NCBI RefSeq assembly: GCF_005774735.1
Contig: NZ_VBUM01000011.1
Coordinates: forward strand, 1-56,257
Direction: 5' to 3'
Source of the DNA: Microbacterium sp. 5K110
GTDB taxonomy: Bacteria > Actinomycetota > Actinomycetes > Actinomycetales > Microbacteriaceae
Length of the DNA stretch: 56,257 bases
Shown piece by piece: positions 38,032 through 47,323 of the stretch (position 1 is the first letter of the stretch; each line of letters starts with the position of its first letter). A program made the position numbers and the translations under genes. The notes beneath the pieces were generated by a model. It had not been told where the DNA came from, searched no databases, and worked only from the letters and a program-made list of their open reading frames with translations.

Positions 38032-39333
38032 TCAGGATGCCGGGGCGGCGAGGCCGAGCGTCGAGGCCAGCGCCGGGATCGCGAACGCGAGGCTCCCGTC
38101 GAGCGCCTCGCCGGTGTGTCCCGCTCCCTCGACGATGTGGGTCAGCACGGTGAAACCCGCCGCCTGGGCCACCTGGGAGTTCGCGAGCTGACCGGGACCG
38201 TACGTGGTGTCGAGACTGCCCCACGTGAAGATCGCGGTGTGACCGGCGTAGGTGCCCGCCGGTGCGGAACTCATGATCACCGACGGCTTGTTCGCCTGGA
38301 ACGCAGCGGCGTCGCCGTTGTAGACGTCCGCCACCGTCTGGTCGACGTGCTCGGAACCGGGGAACTCGTTTCCCATGACGTCGAGCATCTGCCCCCAGAC
38401 ATCGGGGTACTTCGCGCCGTACATGACCGCGCAGGAGCCGCCGTTCGAGAAGCCGCCGATCGTCCAGTACCGGTGGTCCTTGACGATGTTGAGGTTCTGT
38501 TCGGCCCACTGCGGCACGAGCTGGTTGATGTACGTGGCGACGGCGCCGAACTTCGCGGAGTCGACGCAGGCCGGGTCGCGGTCGGGCGCGGTGAGCTGGT
38601 CCACCACGATCGCGATCGGAGCGAGACCCTTGTTCGTCGACGCGAAGGCGTCGAGGGCCTTCGCCAGCGCGGTGGGGTCCGGCGAGCCGGGCTGTCCCAT
38701 CATGAACACCAAGAGGGGCAACGCCGGGGGGTTCGCGACCTGAGCGGCAGGGGGAAGATACAGCGACGCGTCGCGTGCGGCGTACTGTCCCGTGGGGATC
38801 TTGGTGCTGCCGGTCAGGGCGCTCACCGTTCCCTTCGCGGGCATATCGGCCGGGGGTTCCCAGGTCTGGTAGAGGGCCGCGGGGTCTCCCGCGGCGGCAT
38901 TCTGCTGTGGGAGGGAGGCCGGGTCGAGGGCCTGCACACCGAGGATGGCGGCGAGATTGTGCGTCACGCCGTAGGAGGCGTTGACCCCCAGTGCCGAGGC
39001 CAACAGCGAGGCGAGGACCGTGACGGAACCGACGATCCGCCGCCCCCAGGGTCGGCGGCAGATCCCCACGACGCCCACCGCCGCGGCGGCGACGCCTCCG
39101 GCTGCCCAGAGGCTCGCGCCGGACGGCAACGGCCCCTGGAAGACGCCGAAGTGCTCGAGGACCCGAGCCACGACGTACATGACGACTCCGGCCCCGAGGC
39201 CGATCATGAGGGTGCGCACGAGACGGCGCGGAGGCCACACGATGACCGCCACCGCGCCGAGGGCGGCGATCACGGCGCACACGATGAGCAGCGGCGAATC
39301 GATGAGTTCGAATGACAGCACGAATCGGATCAC
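38032..39333 (-). CDS. Membrane-anchored esterase-D-like alpha/beta hydrolase
   Basis: A 433-residue protein with about four N-terminal membrane helices (1-125) and an extracytoplasmic esterase domain (about 165-425). The nucleophile elbow is WTIGGFSNGGSCAV, and the C-terminal HIVEGAGHTGEAL holds the His. This architecture resembles the COG0627 esterase/mycolyltransferase-like proteins of actinobacteria, although this organism is not expected to make mycolates. GTG 39333 overlaps the mprF stop (GTGA), so it is coupled to a lipid-modifying enzyme and may act on lipids or wall polymers (inference). Confidence 0.82.
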   Translation of the reverse strand: MIRFVLSFELIDSPLLIVCAVIAALGAVAVIVWPPRRLVRTLMIGLGAGVVMYVVARVLEHFGVFQGPLPSGASLWAAGGVAAAAVGVVGICRRPWGRRIVGSVTVLASLLASALGVNASYGVTHNLAAILGVQALDPASLPQQNAAAGDPAALYQTWEPPADMPAKGTVSALTGSTKIPTGQYAARDASLYLPPAAQVANPPALPLLVFMMGQPGSPDPTALAKALDAFASTNKGLAPIAIVVDQLTAPDRDPACVDSAKFGAVATYINQLVPQWAEQNLNIVKDHRYWTIGGFSNGGSCAVMYGAKYPDVWGQMLDVMGNEFPGSEHVDQTVADVYNGDAAAFQANKPSVIMSSAPAGTYAGHTAIFTWGSLDTTYGPGQLANSQVAQAAGFTVLTHIVEGAGHTGEALDGSLAFAIPALASTLGLAAPAS

Positions 39334-41852
39334 CGACGGCCTCCCCACGCGGTCCGGGCCAGAGCGACGATCTCACGACGGGACGCATCCGGCAGATAGG
39401 CGCGACCGACGGCGGCGCCGATGGCGGGCAGGTGCAGCGGATCGCGGTACGCCAGCGTGAGCTCGCGGTAGCGCGGGCGGAACTTGCCCTTGAAACGGAA
39501 CAGCGAAGCGAACCCGTACGCGGGTTCGAGAACCTCGGCCAGCCAGCGCAGCAGCGCGCGCAACGGCGCGGGGTCGCCGTCCATGGGCGCATCCGGCGCC
39601 TCGGCCAGCGGAGCCCCCGACAGACTCAGGACCGCCGCGCCCTCCTCCTGCAGCTGCAGGGCGGCCTTGGCGATGAGGAACTCCATCATCCCGTTGGGGC
39701 CGTCGGCGCGTCGGCGCATGAAGTCGAGCGTCCATCCGGTCACCGCGCCATCGGTCCAGGACGGCATCCAGCTCGTGACGGCCTCGATGCGACCGTCGGG
39801 CCCGACCGCCAGGAGCAGCCGCACGTCGCGGTCGCGCAGCTCGTCGAGGGAGCCCAACGTGAAGCCCATCTCGGGGAGCGCCCGATCGGCGACCCATTCC
39901 TCGTCGATCGCGATGATCTGGGAGGCCTGCGAGACGGTGAGCTCGTGCCAGCGCGTCCAGACCGCGGTGTAGCCCTCGCGCTCGGCGCGGGTGAGCGGCT
40001 GACGCACCTTCTGCCACGCCTTGCCCGCGAACGTCAGACCGGGCAGATCCATGACGGTCTCGACGCCGACCGGCACATGGCGCCAACCGAGGCCCTCGAG
40101 GTCGGCGGCGGTGTCCGCGTGAACGCTGTAGAAGGCCGGGATCCACCCGTGCTCGACGCAGAATTCCGAGAACGTGCGCAGCACTTCCGGCCGGCGAGCC
40201 GCCGGCGCGACCGGATCGGCGACGGCGAGCGCGACGTCGCCCACGAGGCGATAGGCCACCGCGCACTCGCGGTCCTCGGAATACCAGTGCCGGTTGCCGG
40301 ACCAGGTGCCGAGGAAACCCAGGGTGTCGCCCCCCCGCCGCAGCAGTTCGCGGTACCGGAGGGTGTCGCCGGGATCAGGACGCTGTCCCCGCCGATAGAG
40401 CCAGAGGATCGCGCCGATCGCGATGGCCCAGAACAGCACGCCCACCCACTGATACGCGAAGAGCGCCGGACCGTGGTGGGGGAACGTGCCGGAGCCCGCC
40501 GGGTTCGTGTACGCCGGCGGAAGGAAGCGCCGCAGGGTGAGCAGGACGAGGTCGGGGATCGACGGGTCCCGGTCGAAGGCGCGGCGCCCCAGCGACTCGA
40601 TGATGAAGAACGCCGTCGCGCAGGCGAGGAACGCGACGCCGATCACCCCGGCGACCGTGCGGGCGGCGCGCCGGGTGGCCCGCACCGGGAAGCGTCCGCG
40701 GGCGACGAGCAGCACGACGGCGAGCGTCAACGGGATGGCCACCGTCGCCAGCGCCCACAGGACGTACTCGGCGCCGCTGCCGTCCACCCTCGGGTCGATG
40801 CGCAAGCGGCCGTCCACGAGCGACACGACGGGGATGACCGCGGATGCCGTGAGCGCGAGCACCGCCAGGACGAGCGCCGCACGGCGGCCGAGCCGCAGCC
40901 CCCACGCGGCCACCAGCATCAGGACGAGCGGCGTCACGGCCAACAGGGCAGGACCGAGCCCGCGCGTCATCAGCAGCGCCAGCTGCTCGTCGCACACCGC
41001 GGACGAGACCCGGCCGCAGCGCGCGAGGAGCTCGTCGTCGTACTGGGTGTAGGCGTCGACCACGAGGGACAGGGGCCCACGACCGCCGCCGCTCACGAGG
41101 GCGACGAGAGGGCCGCTCCCCACGACCGCAACGAGGAGCGCGAGCAGGGTGCGCGTCTCGCGCGTGGAGCTGCGGTGCCACGCGCGCCGCTCCCGCCCAC
41201 GCGCGAGGATCTCGCCCACGCCCAGACCGATCACCGCAGCGGTCACGCGGTACCACGAGTCGGCGTCGCCGGCGTAGAGGGCGAACAGCGCGAGGGTCGC
41301 GAACCCCACGAGCCGGAGGCGGCGACGCCACAGCGTGGGCGCGAAGGCGGACGCGGCCATGACCACCCCGGCGATCGGGGTGGTGGGATCGAGGACCGGC
41401 ACTTCGGCGGCCACCACGGGGCGCAGGTCGGTCACCGCCCACGCGGCGGCGTGGAAGCCGATCCCCGTCAGCAGCCCGCCCACGCCGAGGACCCCGAGGA
41501 GCACGGCCGTGCGTCGCGACCCGAGCAAGCGTTCGGCGTACGCGAGCGCCGTCAGCGCGAGCGCCACCGACACGACGGCGTCGATCGGCGAGTCCGGGAT
41601 CACGAGCGCGGTGATCACCGTCCACCAGCGACCGACGGTGAAGGTCGCGAGGGGCCCGGCCCCCCAGACCGACGCGTCCTGTCCCCATAGCGTGCCCGTC
41701 AGGGCGGCCGTGGACAGCACCACCACGACGAACGCGGACGAGACCGGATGCAGCGCGAGGTACCGTCGGACGGCCCGAACGAATGCGGCCCCGCGTTCGC
41801 GGGTACGCCGACCGCGCGCCGGGGCGGCGGGGTCGGGCGGAGCGTCGGACAT
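39330..41852 (-). CDS. mprF: MprF-like phosphatidylglycerol aminoacyl-transferase/flippase
   Basis: An 840-residue protein. The first ~490 residues hold many membrane helices, with a rhomboid-like start (TVGRWWTVITALVIPDSPIDAVV) and then flippase-type helices. The C-terminal ~340 residues are a DUF2156/LPG-synthase domain (LGFLGTWSGNRHWYSEDRECAVAYR, FYSVHADTAADLEGLGWR, NGMMEFLIAKA, SLFRFKGKFRPRYRELTLAY). It transfers an amino acid from tRNA to phosphatidylglycerol and may flip it, giving resistance to cationic peptides. ATG 41852 is 7 nt after TAGCAT (leaderless), so I exclude the 36-nt upstream extension. Confidence 0.9.
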   Translation of the reverse strand: MSDAPPDPAAPARGRRTRERGAAFVRAVRRYLALHPVSSAFVVVVLSTAALTGTLWGQDASVWGAGPLATFTVGRWWTVITALVIPDSPIDAVVSVALALTALAYAERLLGSRRTAVLLGVLGVGGLLTGIGFHAAAWAVTDLRPVVAAEVPVLDPTTPIAGVVMAASAFAPTLWRRRLRLVGFATLALFALYAGDADSWYRVTAAVIGLGVGEILARGRERRAWHRSSTRETRTLLALLVAVVGSGPLVALVSGGGRGPLSLVVDAYTQYDDELLARCGRVSSAVCDEQLALLMTRGLGPALLAVTPLVLMLVAAWGLRLGRRAALVLAVLALTASAVIPVVSLVDGRLRIDPRVDGSGAEYVLWALATVAIPLTLAVVLLVARGRFPVRATRRAARTVAGVIGVAFLACATAFFIIESLGRRAFDRDPSIPDLVLLTLRRFLPPAYTNPAGSGTFPHHGPALFAYQWVGVLFWAIAIGAILWLYRRGQRPDPGDTLRYRELLRRGGDTLGFLGTWSGNRHWYSEDRECAVAYRLVGDVALAVADPVAPAARRPEVLRTFSEFCVEHGWIPAFYSVHADTAADLEGLGWRHVPVGVETVMDLPGLTFAGKAWQKVRQPLTRAEREGYTAVWTRWHELTVSQASQIIAIDEEWVADRALPEMGFTLGSLDELRDRDVRLLLAVGPDGRIEAVTSWMPSWTDGAVTGWTLDFMRRRADGPNGMMEFLIAKAALQLQEEGAAVLSLSGAPLAEAPDAPMDGDPAPLRALLRWLAEVLEPAYGFASLFRFKGKFRPRYRELTLAYRDPLHLPAIGAAVGRAYLPDASRREIVALARTAWGGRR

Positions 41853-41859
41853 CGGCGGG

Positions 41860-41865
41860 ATGCTA
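41860..41865 (-). promoter_or_regulatory. -10 box of leaderless mprF
   Basis: TAGCAT, 7 nt, ATG 41852. Confidence 0.45.
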
Positions 41866-41888
41866 CTCGGCGACTCTGTGGGCAGCAC

Positions 41889-43187
41889 TCAGTACCAGAT
41901 GTCCAGGAGGGGCGTGGCGGCAGGAGCGAACGCGCCGTCGATCTCGCCGAGTCGGGCGGGCTCCCCCGCGACCAGTCCGGCCGAGGCCAGTTCGGTGGCG
42001 CGCACGCCCCCGAGCAGCAGCGAGGCGAGCGCCCCGACCGGCATCCGCACGTCGGGCTCGGCGTCGGTGGGTTCCACGACCGCGGCCCCGCCGGCGTCGA
42101 TGCGCACGGCCCACGCGCCGTGTGCGAAGCCGAGGGGGTCGTCGATCCCGAAGACCATGTCGAGCGCGCCCGAGTAGTCACGGGATGCCAGAGCCCGCGG
42201 CACGTCGAGCACCCTGAGCCAGTGGTGGTCGGTGAGGGTGGCCGTGACCGCCCGGCGGTCGGAGATCATCCACTGCACCGGCGGGGCCGGCGGCTGCAGG
42301 TCGGCCTTCACGCGGGCGACGAGGTCGTGTTCGAGGGCGAATCGCCACAGCGCAGCGAGCGACTCGTCGCCATCGGCGAACAGCGCGCGCACCTGCAGGT
42401 CGTGGGCGGTGTAGTCCTCGCGCTCGTCGAGCGTGTACACCAGGATGCCCCGCTCGACGCCGTCGAGGTCGCGGTACGCCACGGCGCGGATCTTCTTGGC
42501 ATCCTTCGACTCGGGCGTCAGCCCGGCGACACCGCGCCAACGGCCCTCCCACCCGGGGACCGCGCCCGGTCGGCGCACGCGGATGCGCTCGTGCACCGCG
42601 GCCAGCCGCTCGGGCAGGCTCTCGGGTGCGACGAAGTCCAGACGCCCCGGTGCGACCGGACCCGTCCAGCGGGCGCGGCTGGTGTCCACGACGACGTCCG
42701 ATGCCCAGGCGGCGGGAGAGAAGCCCCACCGCCCGTAGATCGTGGCCTCGGTCACGGTGAGACCCGCCAGGGCGTATCCCGCGGCGGCGGCCGTGCGCAG
42801 TTCGCCGGTGAGCATCGCCCGTGCGATCCCGCGGCGGCGGTGCGTGGGCGCGACCGTGACCGCGCTGATCGACCAGAGCGGGAGCGTGCGGCCCGGCGAG
42901 ACGGTGAGCTCGCTCGCCCACGAATCCACGGTGGCGACGGGAGCCTCGGGAACGGCGCCCGCGCGGTCGAACACTCCCGTGAGTCGACGATCGCGCAACG
43001 ACTTCCGCGCGCTCTCGACCTCTTCGGCGGTCGGCTCCTCGCCGAGGAATCCCCGCGACACCGACCTCAGGAACGGTGCGAAGGCGTCTCCGTCGGGGTC
43101 GACAAGGGCGTACTCGAGGCCGGATTCGGCCAATGCGTTCGAGGAGGCGGTGTCCAGCGGAAGGGTCGAGGTCTGCGTCGGAGCCAT
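41889..43187 (-). CDS. Eis-like GNAT acetyltransferase
   Basis: A 432-residue enhanced-intracellular-survival-type acetyltransferase. The N-terminal GNAT domain has ISAVTVAPTHRRRGIARAMLTGEL (acetyl-CoA loop) and EATIYGRWGFSPA; a second degenerate GNAT and a C-terminal SCP2-like domain follow. The protein ends LLDIWY; in Eis the terminal carboxylate is the catalytic base, so the intact end matters. Eis acetylates aminoglycosides and Lys side chains; the natural substrate here is unknown. ATG 43187 is 6 nt after TAGGCT (leaderless). Confidence 0.88.
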   Translation of the reverse strand: MAPTQTSTLPLDTASSNALAESGLEYALVDPDGDAFAPFLRSVSRGFLGEEPTAEEVESARKSLRDRRLTGVFDRAGAVPEAPVATVDSWASELTVSPGRTLPLWSISAVTVAPTHRRRGIARAMLTGELRTAAAAGYALAGLTVTEATIYGRWGFSPAAWASDVVVDTSRARWTGPVAPGRLDFVAPESLPERLAAVHERIRVRRPGAVPGWEGRWRGVAGLTPESKDAKKIRAVAYRDLDGVERGILVYTLDEREDYTAHDLQVRALFADGDESLAALWRFALEHDLVARVKADLQPPAPPVQWMISDRRAVTATLTDHHWLRVLDVPRALASRDYSGALDMVFGIDDPLGFAHGAWAVRIDAGGAAVVEPTDAEPDVRMPVGALASLLLGGVRATELASAGLVAGEPARLGEIDGAFAPAATPLLDIWY

Positions 43188-43193
43188 GCTCCC

Positions 43194-43199
43194 AGCCTA
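43194..43199 (-). promoter_or_regulatory. -10 box of the leaderless Eis-like gene
   Basis: TAGGCT, 6 nt, ATG 43187. Confidence 0.5.
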
Positions 43200-43230
43200 G
43201 AGACGACCGGGGACACTCCGCCCGAGGGTC

Positions 43231-43473
43231 TCAGTGGGTCGCTTGGATGGAACGCAGGCGCGACAGCACCTGGTCGCGCAACTCGTCCGGCGCGGTCTCC
43301 TTGCACGCCCGCGCCACGACCTCGGTGAGGGTCCGGGCCACGAGCGCTTCGTCCTGGCATCCGGGGCAGTTCTCGAGGTGCTCGCGGATGTCGTTGTGCT
43401 CGGTCTTGCAGACCTCGTTCCGGAGGTACTCCTCCAGATCGCGTCGGGCCTTGTCGCAGCCGCAGTCGCTCAT
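43231..43473 (-). CDS. rsrA: Redox-sensing anti-sigma factor RsrA
   Basis: An 80-residue zinc-binding anti-sigma (ZAS) protein that holds SigR inactive until disulfide stress oxidises its cysteines. The motif [10 protein letters not shown] (His32, Cys36, Cys39) is preceded by Cys4, Cys6 and Cys22; Cys4 or Cys6 would take the role of the N-terminal reactive Cys. ATG 43473 overlaps the sigR stop (ATGA), ensuring balanced synthesis. Length matches mycothiol-system RsrA/RshA proteins. Confidence 0.93.
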   Translation of the reverse strand: MSDCGCDKARRDLEEYLRNEVCKTEHNDIREHLENCPGCQDEALVARTLTEVVARACKETAPDELRDQVLSRLRSIQATH

Positions 43474-44132
43474 TTCTTCACTCCCGTCGCGGCCTGGATG
43501 CCGCGCTCCTTCGCATAATCCGACAGCAGGTCGCGCAGCAGCCGCCTGCCGCGGTGCAGACGGCTCATGACCGTGCCGATCGGGGTCTTCATGATGTCGG
43601 CGATCTCCTGGTAGGCGAAGCCCTCGACGTCGGCGAGGTACACCGCCATCCGGAAATCCTCGGGGATCGACTGCAGGGCGTCCTTGACGACGGACGCGGG
43701 CATGTGGTCGATCGCTTCGGCCTCGGCCGAGCGGGCGCTCGTGGCCGTGGTGGACTCGGCGCCGCCGAGTTGCCAGTCCTCGAGGTCGTCGATGGCGCTC
43801 TGATAGGGCTCGCGCTGCTTCTTGCGGTACGTGTTGATGTACGTGTTCGTCAAGATGCGGTACAGCCACGCCTTGAGATTGGTGCCCTGGGTGAACGTCG
43901 ACCACGAACCGAAGGCCTTGACGAAGGTCTCCTGCACGAGGTCGGCCGCGTCGGCCGGGTTGCGCGTCATGCGCATCGCCGCCGCATAGAGCTGATCCAT
44001 GAAGGGCAGCGCCTGCTCTTCGAACTGCGCGCGAGGCTCCGTCGCATCTGCCGTGTCGTCCATCAGGCGCAAGTCTACGTCGGGCGTTCCCGACGCCCAC
44101 TGCAGCGCCGGACGCTGGAGAAGTGCGGTCAT
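43470..44132 (-). CDS. sigR: ECF sigma factor SigR (SigH/SigE-type)
   Basis: A 220-residue sigma-70 family factor controlling the thiol-oxidative stress regulon. Region 2 is [31 protein letters not shown] and [25 protein letters not shown]; region 4 is [43 protein letters not shown] use ATG 44132 because GGGGGAC sits about 6 nt ahead; an internal ATG at 44063 ([10 protein letters not shown]) could give a shorter form, as two SigR forms occur in Streptomyces. A SigR-type promoter precedes it, so autoregulation is very likely. Confidence 0.95.
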   Translation of the reverse strand: MTALLQRPALQWASGTPDVDLRLMDDTADATEPRAQFEEQALPFMDQLYAAAMRMTRNPADAADLVQETFVKAFGSWSTFTQGTNLKAWLYRILTNTYINTYRKKQREPYQSAIDDLEDWQLGGAESTTATSARSAEAEAIDHMPASVVKDALQSIPEDFRMAVYLADVEGFAYQEIADIMKTPIGTVMSRLHRGRRLLRDLLSDYAKERGIQAATGVKK

Positions 44133-44150
44133 GTGTCGTCCCCCTTTCAG

Positions 44151-44156
44151 TAGGGT
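44151..44156 (+). promoter_or_regulatory. -10 box of leaderless aroA
   Basis: TAGGGT, 8 nt, ATG 44165. It overlaps the predicted sigR transcript start region on the other strand. Confidence 0.4.
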
Positions 44157-44159
44157 AGG

Positions 44160-44186
44160 AACCGATGAGCGACCACGGGTATTCCC
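44160..44186 (-). promoter_or_regulatory. SigR-dependent autoregulatory promoter
   Basis: On the minus strand GGGAAT (44186-44181), exactly 18 nt, GTT (44162-44160): a perfect match to the SigR/SigH consensus GGGAAT-N18-GTT. Transcription would start about 15-20 nt before the sigR ATG. The -35 element lies inside aroA codons 6-8. Confidence 0.88.
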
Positions 44187-45508
44187 CCCTTTCCCCGACC
44201 GCCGCGCCGCGCGGAGAATGGGCCGCGCCCGTCGCCGACACGGCGGTGGATGCCACGGTGACCGTCCCCGGCTCGAAGTCGCTGACCAACCGCGAGCTCG
44301 TGTTGGCGGCGCTCGCCGACGGCCCGGGTGTCCTGCACGCGCCCCTGCACTCCGACGACTCCGCCCGCATGATCGACGCGCTGCGTGTCCTGGGCGTGGG
44401 GATCGAAGAGGTCGACGAGGGTTCGCCCTTCGGGCCCGACCTGCGCGTGACGCCTCCCGCCGCCTTCACCGGCGGCACGACCGTGGATTGCGGTCAGGCC
44501 GGCACCGTCATGCGCTTCGTGACGCCCGTCGCCGGACTCTCCCGCGGCGACGTGCATCTCACGGCCCACGAGAGCGCCCTGCACCGCCCGATGGGCGCGA
44601 TGATCTCGGCCCTGCGCGAGGTCGGCGTCGACATCGACGACGGGGGCAACTGGACCCTGCCCTTCACCGTCCGCGGGCACGGACAGGTGCGCGGCGGCGA
44701 GGTCGAGATCGACGCGAGCCAGTCGAGCCAGTTCGTGTCGGGGCTGCTTCTGGCCGCGCCGCGCTTCGACGTCGGCCTGCACCTCCGGCACGTGGGCTCG
44801 CGCCTGCCGAGCCTGCCGCACATCGACATGACCATCGAAGCGCTCGCCCACCGCGGCGTCCACGTCGAGCGTCCGTCCACGGGCGAGTGGATCGTCCCCG
44901 CGGGCCCCGTGCGCGCGAAGGACATCGCGATCGAGCCCGACCTCTCCAACGCCGCCCCGTTCCTCGCGGCGGCGATGGTCGCCGGCGGCTCCGTCGCGAT
45001 CACCGGATGGCCGGCGCACAGCACGCAGCCCGGTGCGCTCCTCCCCGAGATCCTCGGCGAGATGGGCGCCCACGTCAGCCGGCGCGGCGGCACCCTCACC
45101 GTCACGGCCGGCGACCGCATCGTCGGCGCCGAGCTCGACCTGGCCGCCGCGGGCGAGCTGGCGCCCACGATCTTCGGGCTCGCCGCGTTCGCCGACGGCC
45201 CCACGACCCTGCACGGGATCGGGCACATCCGCGGCCACGAGACCGACCGCATCGCCGCCCTCGTGGGCAACCTGCGCAGCCTCGGGGGCGAGGCGCACGA
45301 GCTCGAGGACGGCATCCGCATCGTCCCCGCTCCTCTCCACGGCGGCGGGTGGAAGGCGCACCACGACCACCGGATGGCCACGACGGGCGCCCTCATCGGC
45401 TTGCGCACCCCGGGCGTCGTGATCGATGACATCGGCACCACGGCGAAGACCCTGCCGCAGTTCGCCGCCCTCTGGCACGCGATGCTGGGCACCGATGTCT
45501 CGGGCTGA
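44165..45508 (+). CDS. aroA: 3-phosphoshikimate 1-carboxyvinyltransferase (EPSP synthase)
   Basis: A 447-residue EPSP synthase, shikimate pathway step six. PEP/S3P-binding motifs: [19 protein letters not shown] (about 37-55), [10 protein letters not shown] (LGNAGTxMRP in other bacteria), [41 protein letters not shown] and [13 protein letters not shown]. The N-terminus has a roughly 30-residue extension. Head-to-head with sigR with only 32 bp between start codons; the neighbourhood order matches mycobacteria. Confidence 0.96.
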   Translation: MSDHGYSPLSPTAAPRGEWAAPVADTAVDATVTVPGSKSLTNRELVLAALADGPGVLHAPLHSDDSARMIDALRVLGVGIEEVDEGSPFGPDLRVTPPAAFTGGTTVDCGQAGTVMRFVTPVAGLSRGDVHLTAHESALHRPMGAMISALREVGVDIDDGGNWTLPFTVRGHGQVRGGEVEIDASQSSQFVSGLLLAAPRFDVGLHLRHVGSRLPSLPHIDMTIEALAHRGVHVERPSTGEWIVPAGPVRAKDIAIEPDLSNAAPFLAAAMVAGGSVAITGWPAHSTQPGALLPEILGEMGAHVSRRGGTLTVTAGDRIVGAELDLAAAGELAPTIFGLAAFADGPTTLHGIGHIRGHETDRIAALVGNLRSLGGEAHELEDGIRIVPAPLHGGGWKAHHDHRMATTGALIGLRTPGVVIDDIGTTAKTLPQFAALWHAMLGTDVSG

Positions 45509-45511
45509 CGC

Positions 45512-46573
45512 GTGAGCTGGCTCGACGACGACGCCGACGACGACGAACCGGAATTCGACGAGTCGTCGGTCCGGGTCCGCCCGAATCCCAAGGGGAACCG
45601 GCCGCGCACGAAGCGCCGACCGGCGCACGCCGACGCCCGCATCGCCCGGGTCCTGGCCGTCGATCGCGGCCGCTACACGGTGCTGATCGACGAGGACGGC
45701 CCCGACGAGCGCCGTGTGCTCGTCACGCGGGCCCGCGAGCTCCGCAAGCAGGCCATCGTCAACGGCGACCGCGCCCGCGTGGTCGGCGATCTCTCGGGCA
45801 CCGAGGGGACGCTCGGCCGCATCATCGGGATCGAGGAGCGCACGTCGCTGCTCCGCCGCAGCGCCGACGACACCGATCAGGTCGAGCGCGTCATCGTGGC
45901 CAACGCCGACCAGATGCTCGTCGTCGTCGCCGCCGCCGACCCCGAGCCGCGCGAACGCCTCGTCGACCGGTACCTCGTCGCTGCCCTGGATGCCGGCATC
46001 CGTCCGTTGCTCGTGGTGACCAAGACCGACCTGGCCGACCCGAGCGAGTTCCTCGCGCACTTCGACGGCGTCGACCTCCGCGTGTTCACCAGCGGGCAGG
46101 ACGCCATGCCGCTCGAGCGCATCGGCGAGGCCCTCGTCGGGCACTCGACGGTGTTCGTCGGGCACTCCGGCGTCGGCAAGTCCACGCTCGTGAACGCGCT
46201 GACGGGCTCGGTGCGCGCGACGGGTCACGTCAACGAGGTGACGGGGCGAGGGCGCCACACCTCGTCGTCGACGGTCTCGCTGCGCTACCGCGGCCCGGCC
46301 GGGTCGGGGTGGGTCATCGACACCCCGGGCGTGCGCTCGTTCGGCCTGGGGCACGTCAACCCCGCGAACGTCCTCGCCGCCTTCACCGACCTCGCCGAAG
46401 TGGCCGAGGAGTGCCCGCGCGGCTGCACGCACCTGCCCGACGCCCCCGACTGCGCGATCATCGAGGCCGTGGCATCCGGTCGCCTGGGTCCGGGAGCGGC
46501 GGCACGACTGGATTCGCTGCAACGGCTGCTCACGACGTTCCAGTCCATCGAGCGTTCTAGGCTGGAGGGGTGA
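45512..46573 (+). CDS. rsgA: Ribosome small-subunit-dependent GTPase RsgA
   Basis: A 353-residue circularly permuted GTPase that aids late 30S maturation. An OB-fold precedes the GTPase motifs in order G4 VTKTD, G1 GHSGVGKST, G2 GRGRHTSS, G3 DTPGVRSFG, followed by the zinc knuckle CPRGCTHLPDAPDC. The N-terminus has an acidic stretch (DDDADDDEPEFDESS) and a basic run, common in actinobacterial forms. GTG 45512 lies 3 nt after aroA, so they are co-transcribed. Confidence 0.95.
   Translation: MSWLDDDADDDEPEFDESSVRVRPNPKGNRPRTKRRPAHADARIARVLAVDRGRYTVLIDEDGPDERRVLVTRARELRKQAIVNGDRARVVGDLSGTEGTLGRIIGIEERTSLLRRSADDTDQVERVIVANADQMLVVVAAADPEPRERLVDRYLVAALDAGIRPLLVVTKTDLADPSEFLAHFDGVDLRVFTSGQDAMPLERIGEALVGHSTVFVGHSGVGKSTLVNALTGSVRATGHVNEVTGRGRHTSSSTVSLRYRGPAGSGWVIDTPGVRSFGLGHVNPANVLAAFTDLAEVAEECPRGCTHLPDAPDCAIIEAVASGRLGPGAAARLDSLQRLLTTFQSIERSRLEG
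46558..46563 (+). promoter_or_regulatory. Possible internal leaderless promoter for bcp
   Basis: TAGGCT at the very end of rsgA, 6 nt before GTG 46570. The same stretch also supplies a GGAGGGG ribosome site, so either mode is possible. Confidence 0.35.
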
Positions 46574-47043
46574 CGATTCTCGAAGCCGGCCAGGCCGCTC
46601 CCGATTTCACCCTGCTCGACCAGGACGAGCACCCCGTCTCGCTGAGCGACTTCCGCGGTCGCCGCGTGATCGTGTACTTCTACCCCGCGGCGCAGACGCC
46701 CGGGTGCACGACGCAGGCGTGCGACTTCCGCGACAGCCTCGCGTCGCTGCAGGGCGCGGGGTACACCGTGCTCGGCGTCTCTCGCGACACCCCCGAGAAG
46801 CTGCGCTCCTTCCGCGACAGCGACGGACTCACCTTCCCGCTGCTGAGCGACCCCGACCACGCGGTGCACGAGGCGTACGGTGCGTGGGGCGAGAAGCAGA
46901 ACTACGGCAAGACCATCACCGGCGTGCTCCGTTCCACCTTCGTCGTCGACGAAGAGGGCCGCATCGTCGAGGCGCAGTACAACGTCAAGGCCACCGGCCA
47001 CGTCGCGCGCCTGCGCAAGGCCCTGGGCCTGGCCACCGCCTGA
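46570..47043 (+). CDS. bcp: Thioredoxin-dependent peroxiredoxin (Bcp/PrxQ)
   Basis: A 157-residue thiol peroxidase of the BCP/PrxQ group. The peroxidatic Cys46 in TPGCTTQAC and resolving Cys51 (five residues apart) define the atypical 2-Cys type; YFYPAAQTPGC replaces the usual YFYPKxxTPGC. It reduces H2O2 and organic peroxides with thioredoxin. GTG 46570 overlaps the rsgA stop (GTGA). Proximity to sigR/rsrA, whiB1 and pdtaS places it in a redox-themed region. Confidence 0.94.
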   Translation: MTILEAGQAAPDFTLLDQDEHPVSLSDFRGRRVIVYFYPAAQTPGCTTQACDFRDSLASLQGAGYTVLGVSRDTPEKLRSFRDSDGLTFPLLSDPDHAVHEAYGAWGEKQNYGKTITGVLRSTFVVDEEGRIVEAQYNVKATGHVARLRKALGLATA

Positions 47044-47323
47044 CCCACCGGTCTCCCCCTCTCCCTTCGACGCTCCGCGTCAGAGCCCGCCCGCGGACAC
47101 GACTCGACGCCGCGCGCCGGAGCACGCCCGCAGACACGACGAAGGAGATCCGAACCCGGAAGACGGCTGCGGCCCGTGATGACGCGGCGGCCGAACGACG
47201 CGGGACACGGTTCTCCTTCGTTGTGCCCGCGCCACCGCGCCCACGCGCACGCGCGGGACGGTGGATGGACCGCGGCACGGCGAATGGATCCGGGGTCGAC
47301 CGGGGGGGCGGCGACGCCGTGCG
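47044..47323. other. 280-bp gene-free stretch after bcp
   Basis: No credible ORF. It holds an inverted repeat ACGAAGGAGA (about 47139-47148) and TCTCCTTCGT (about 47212-47221) separated by about 63 nt, and G/C-rich low-complexity sequence. No clean terminator is visible after bcp or after the convergent small membrane-protein gene. Confidence 0.4.
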
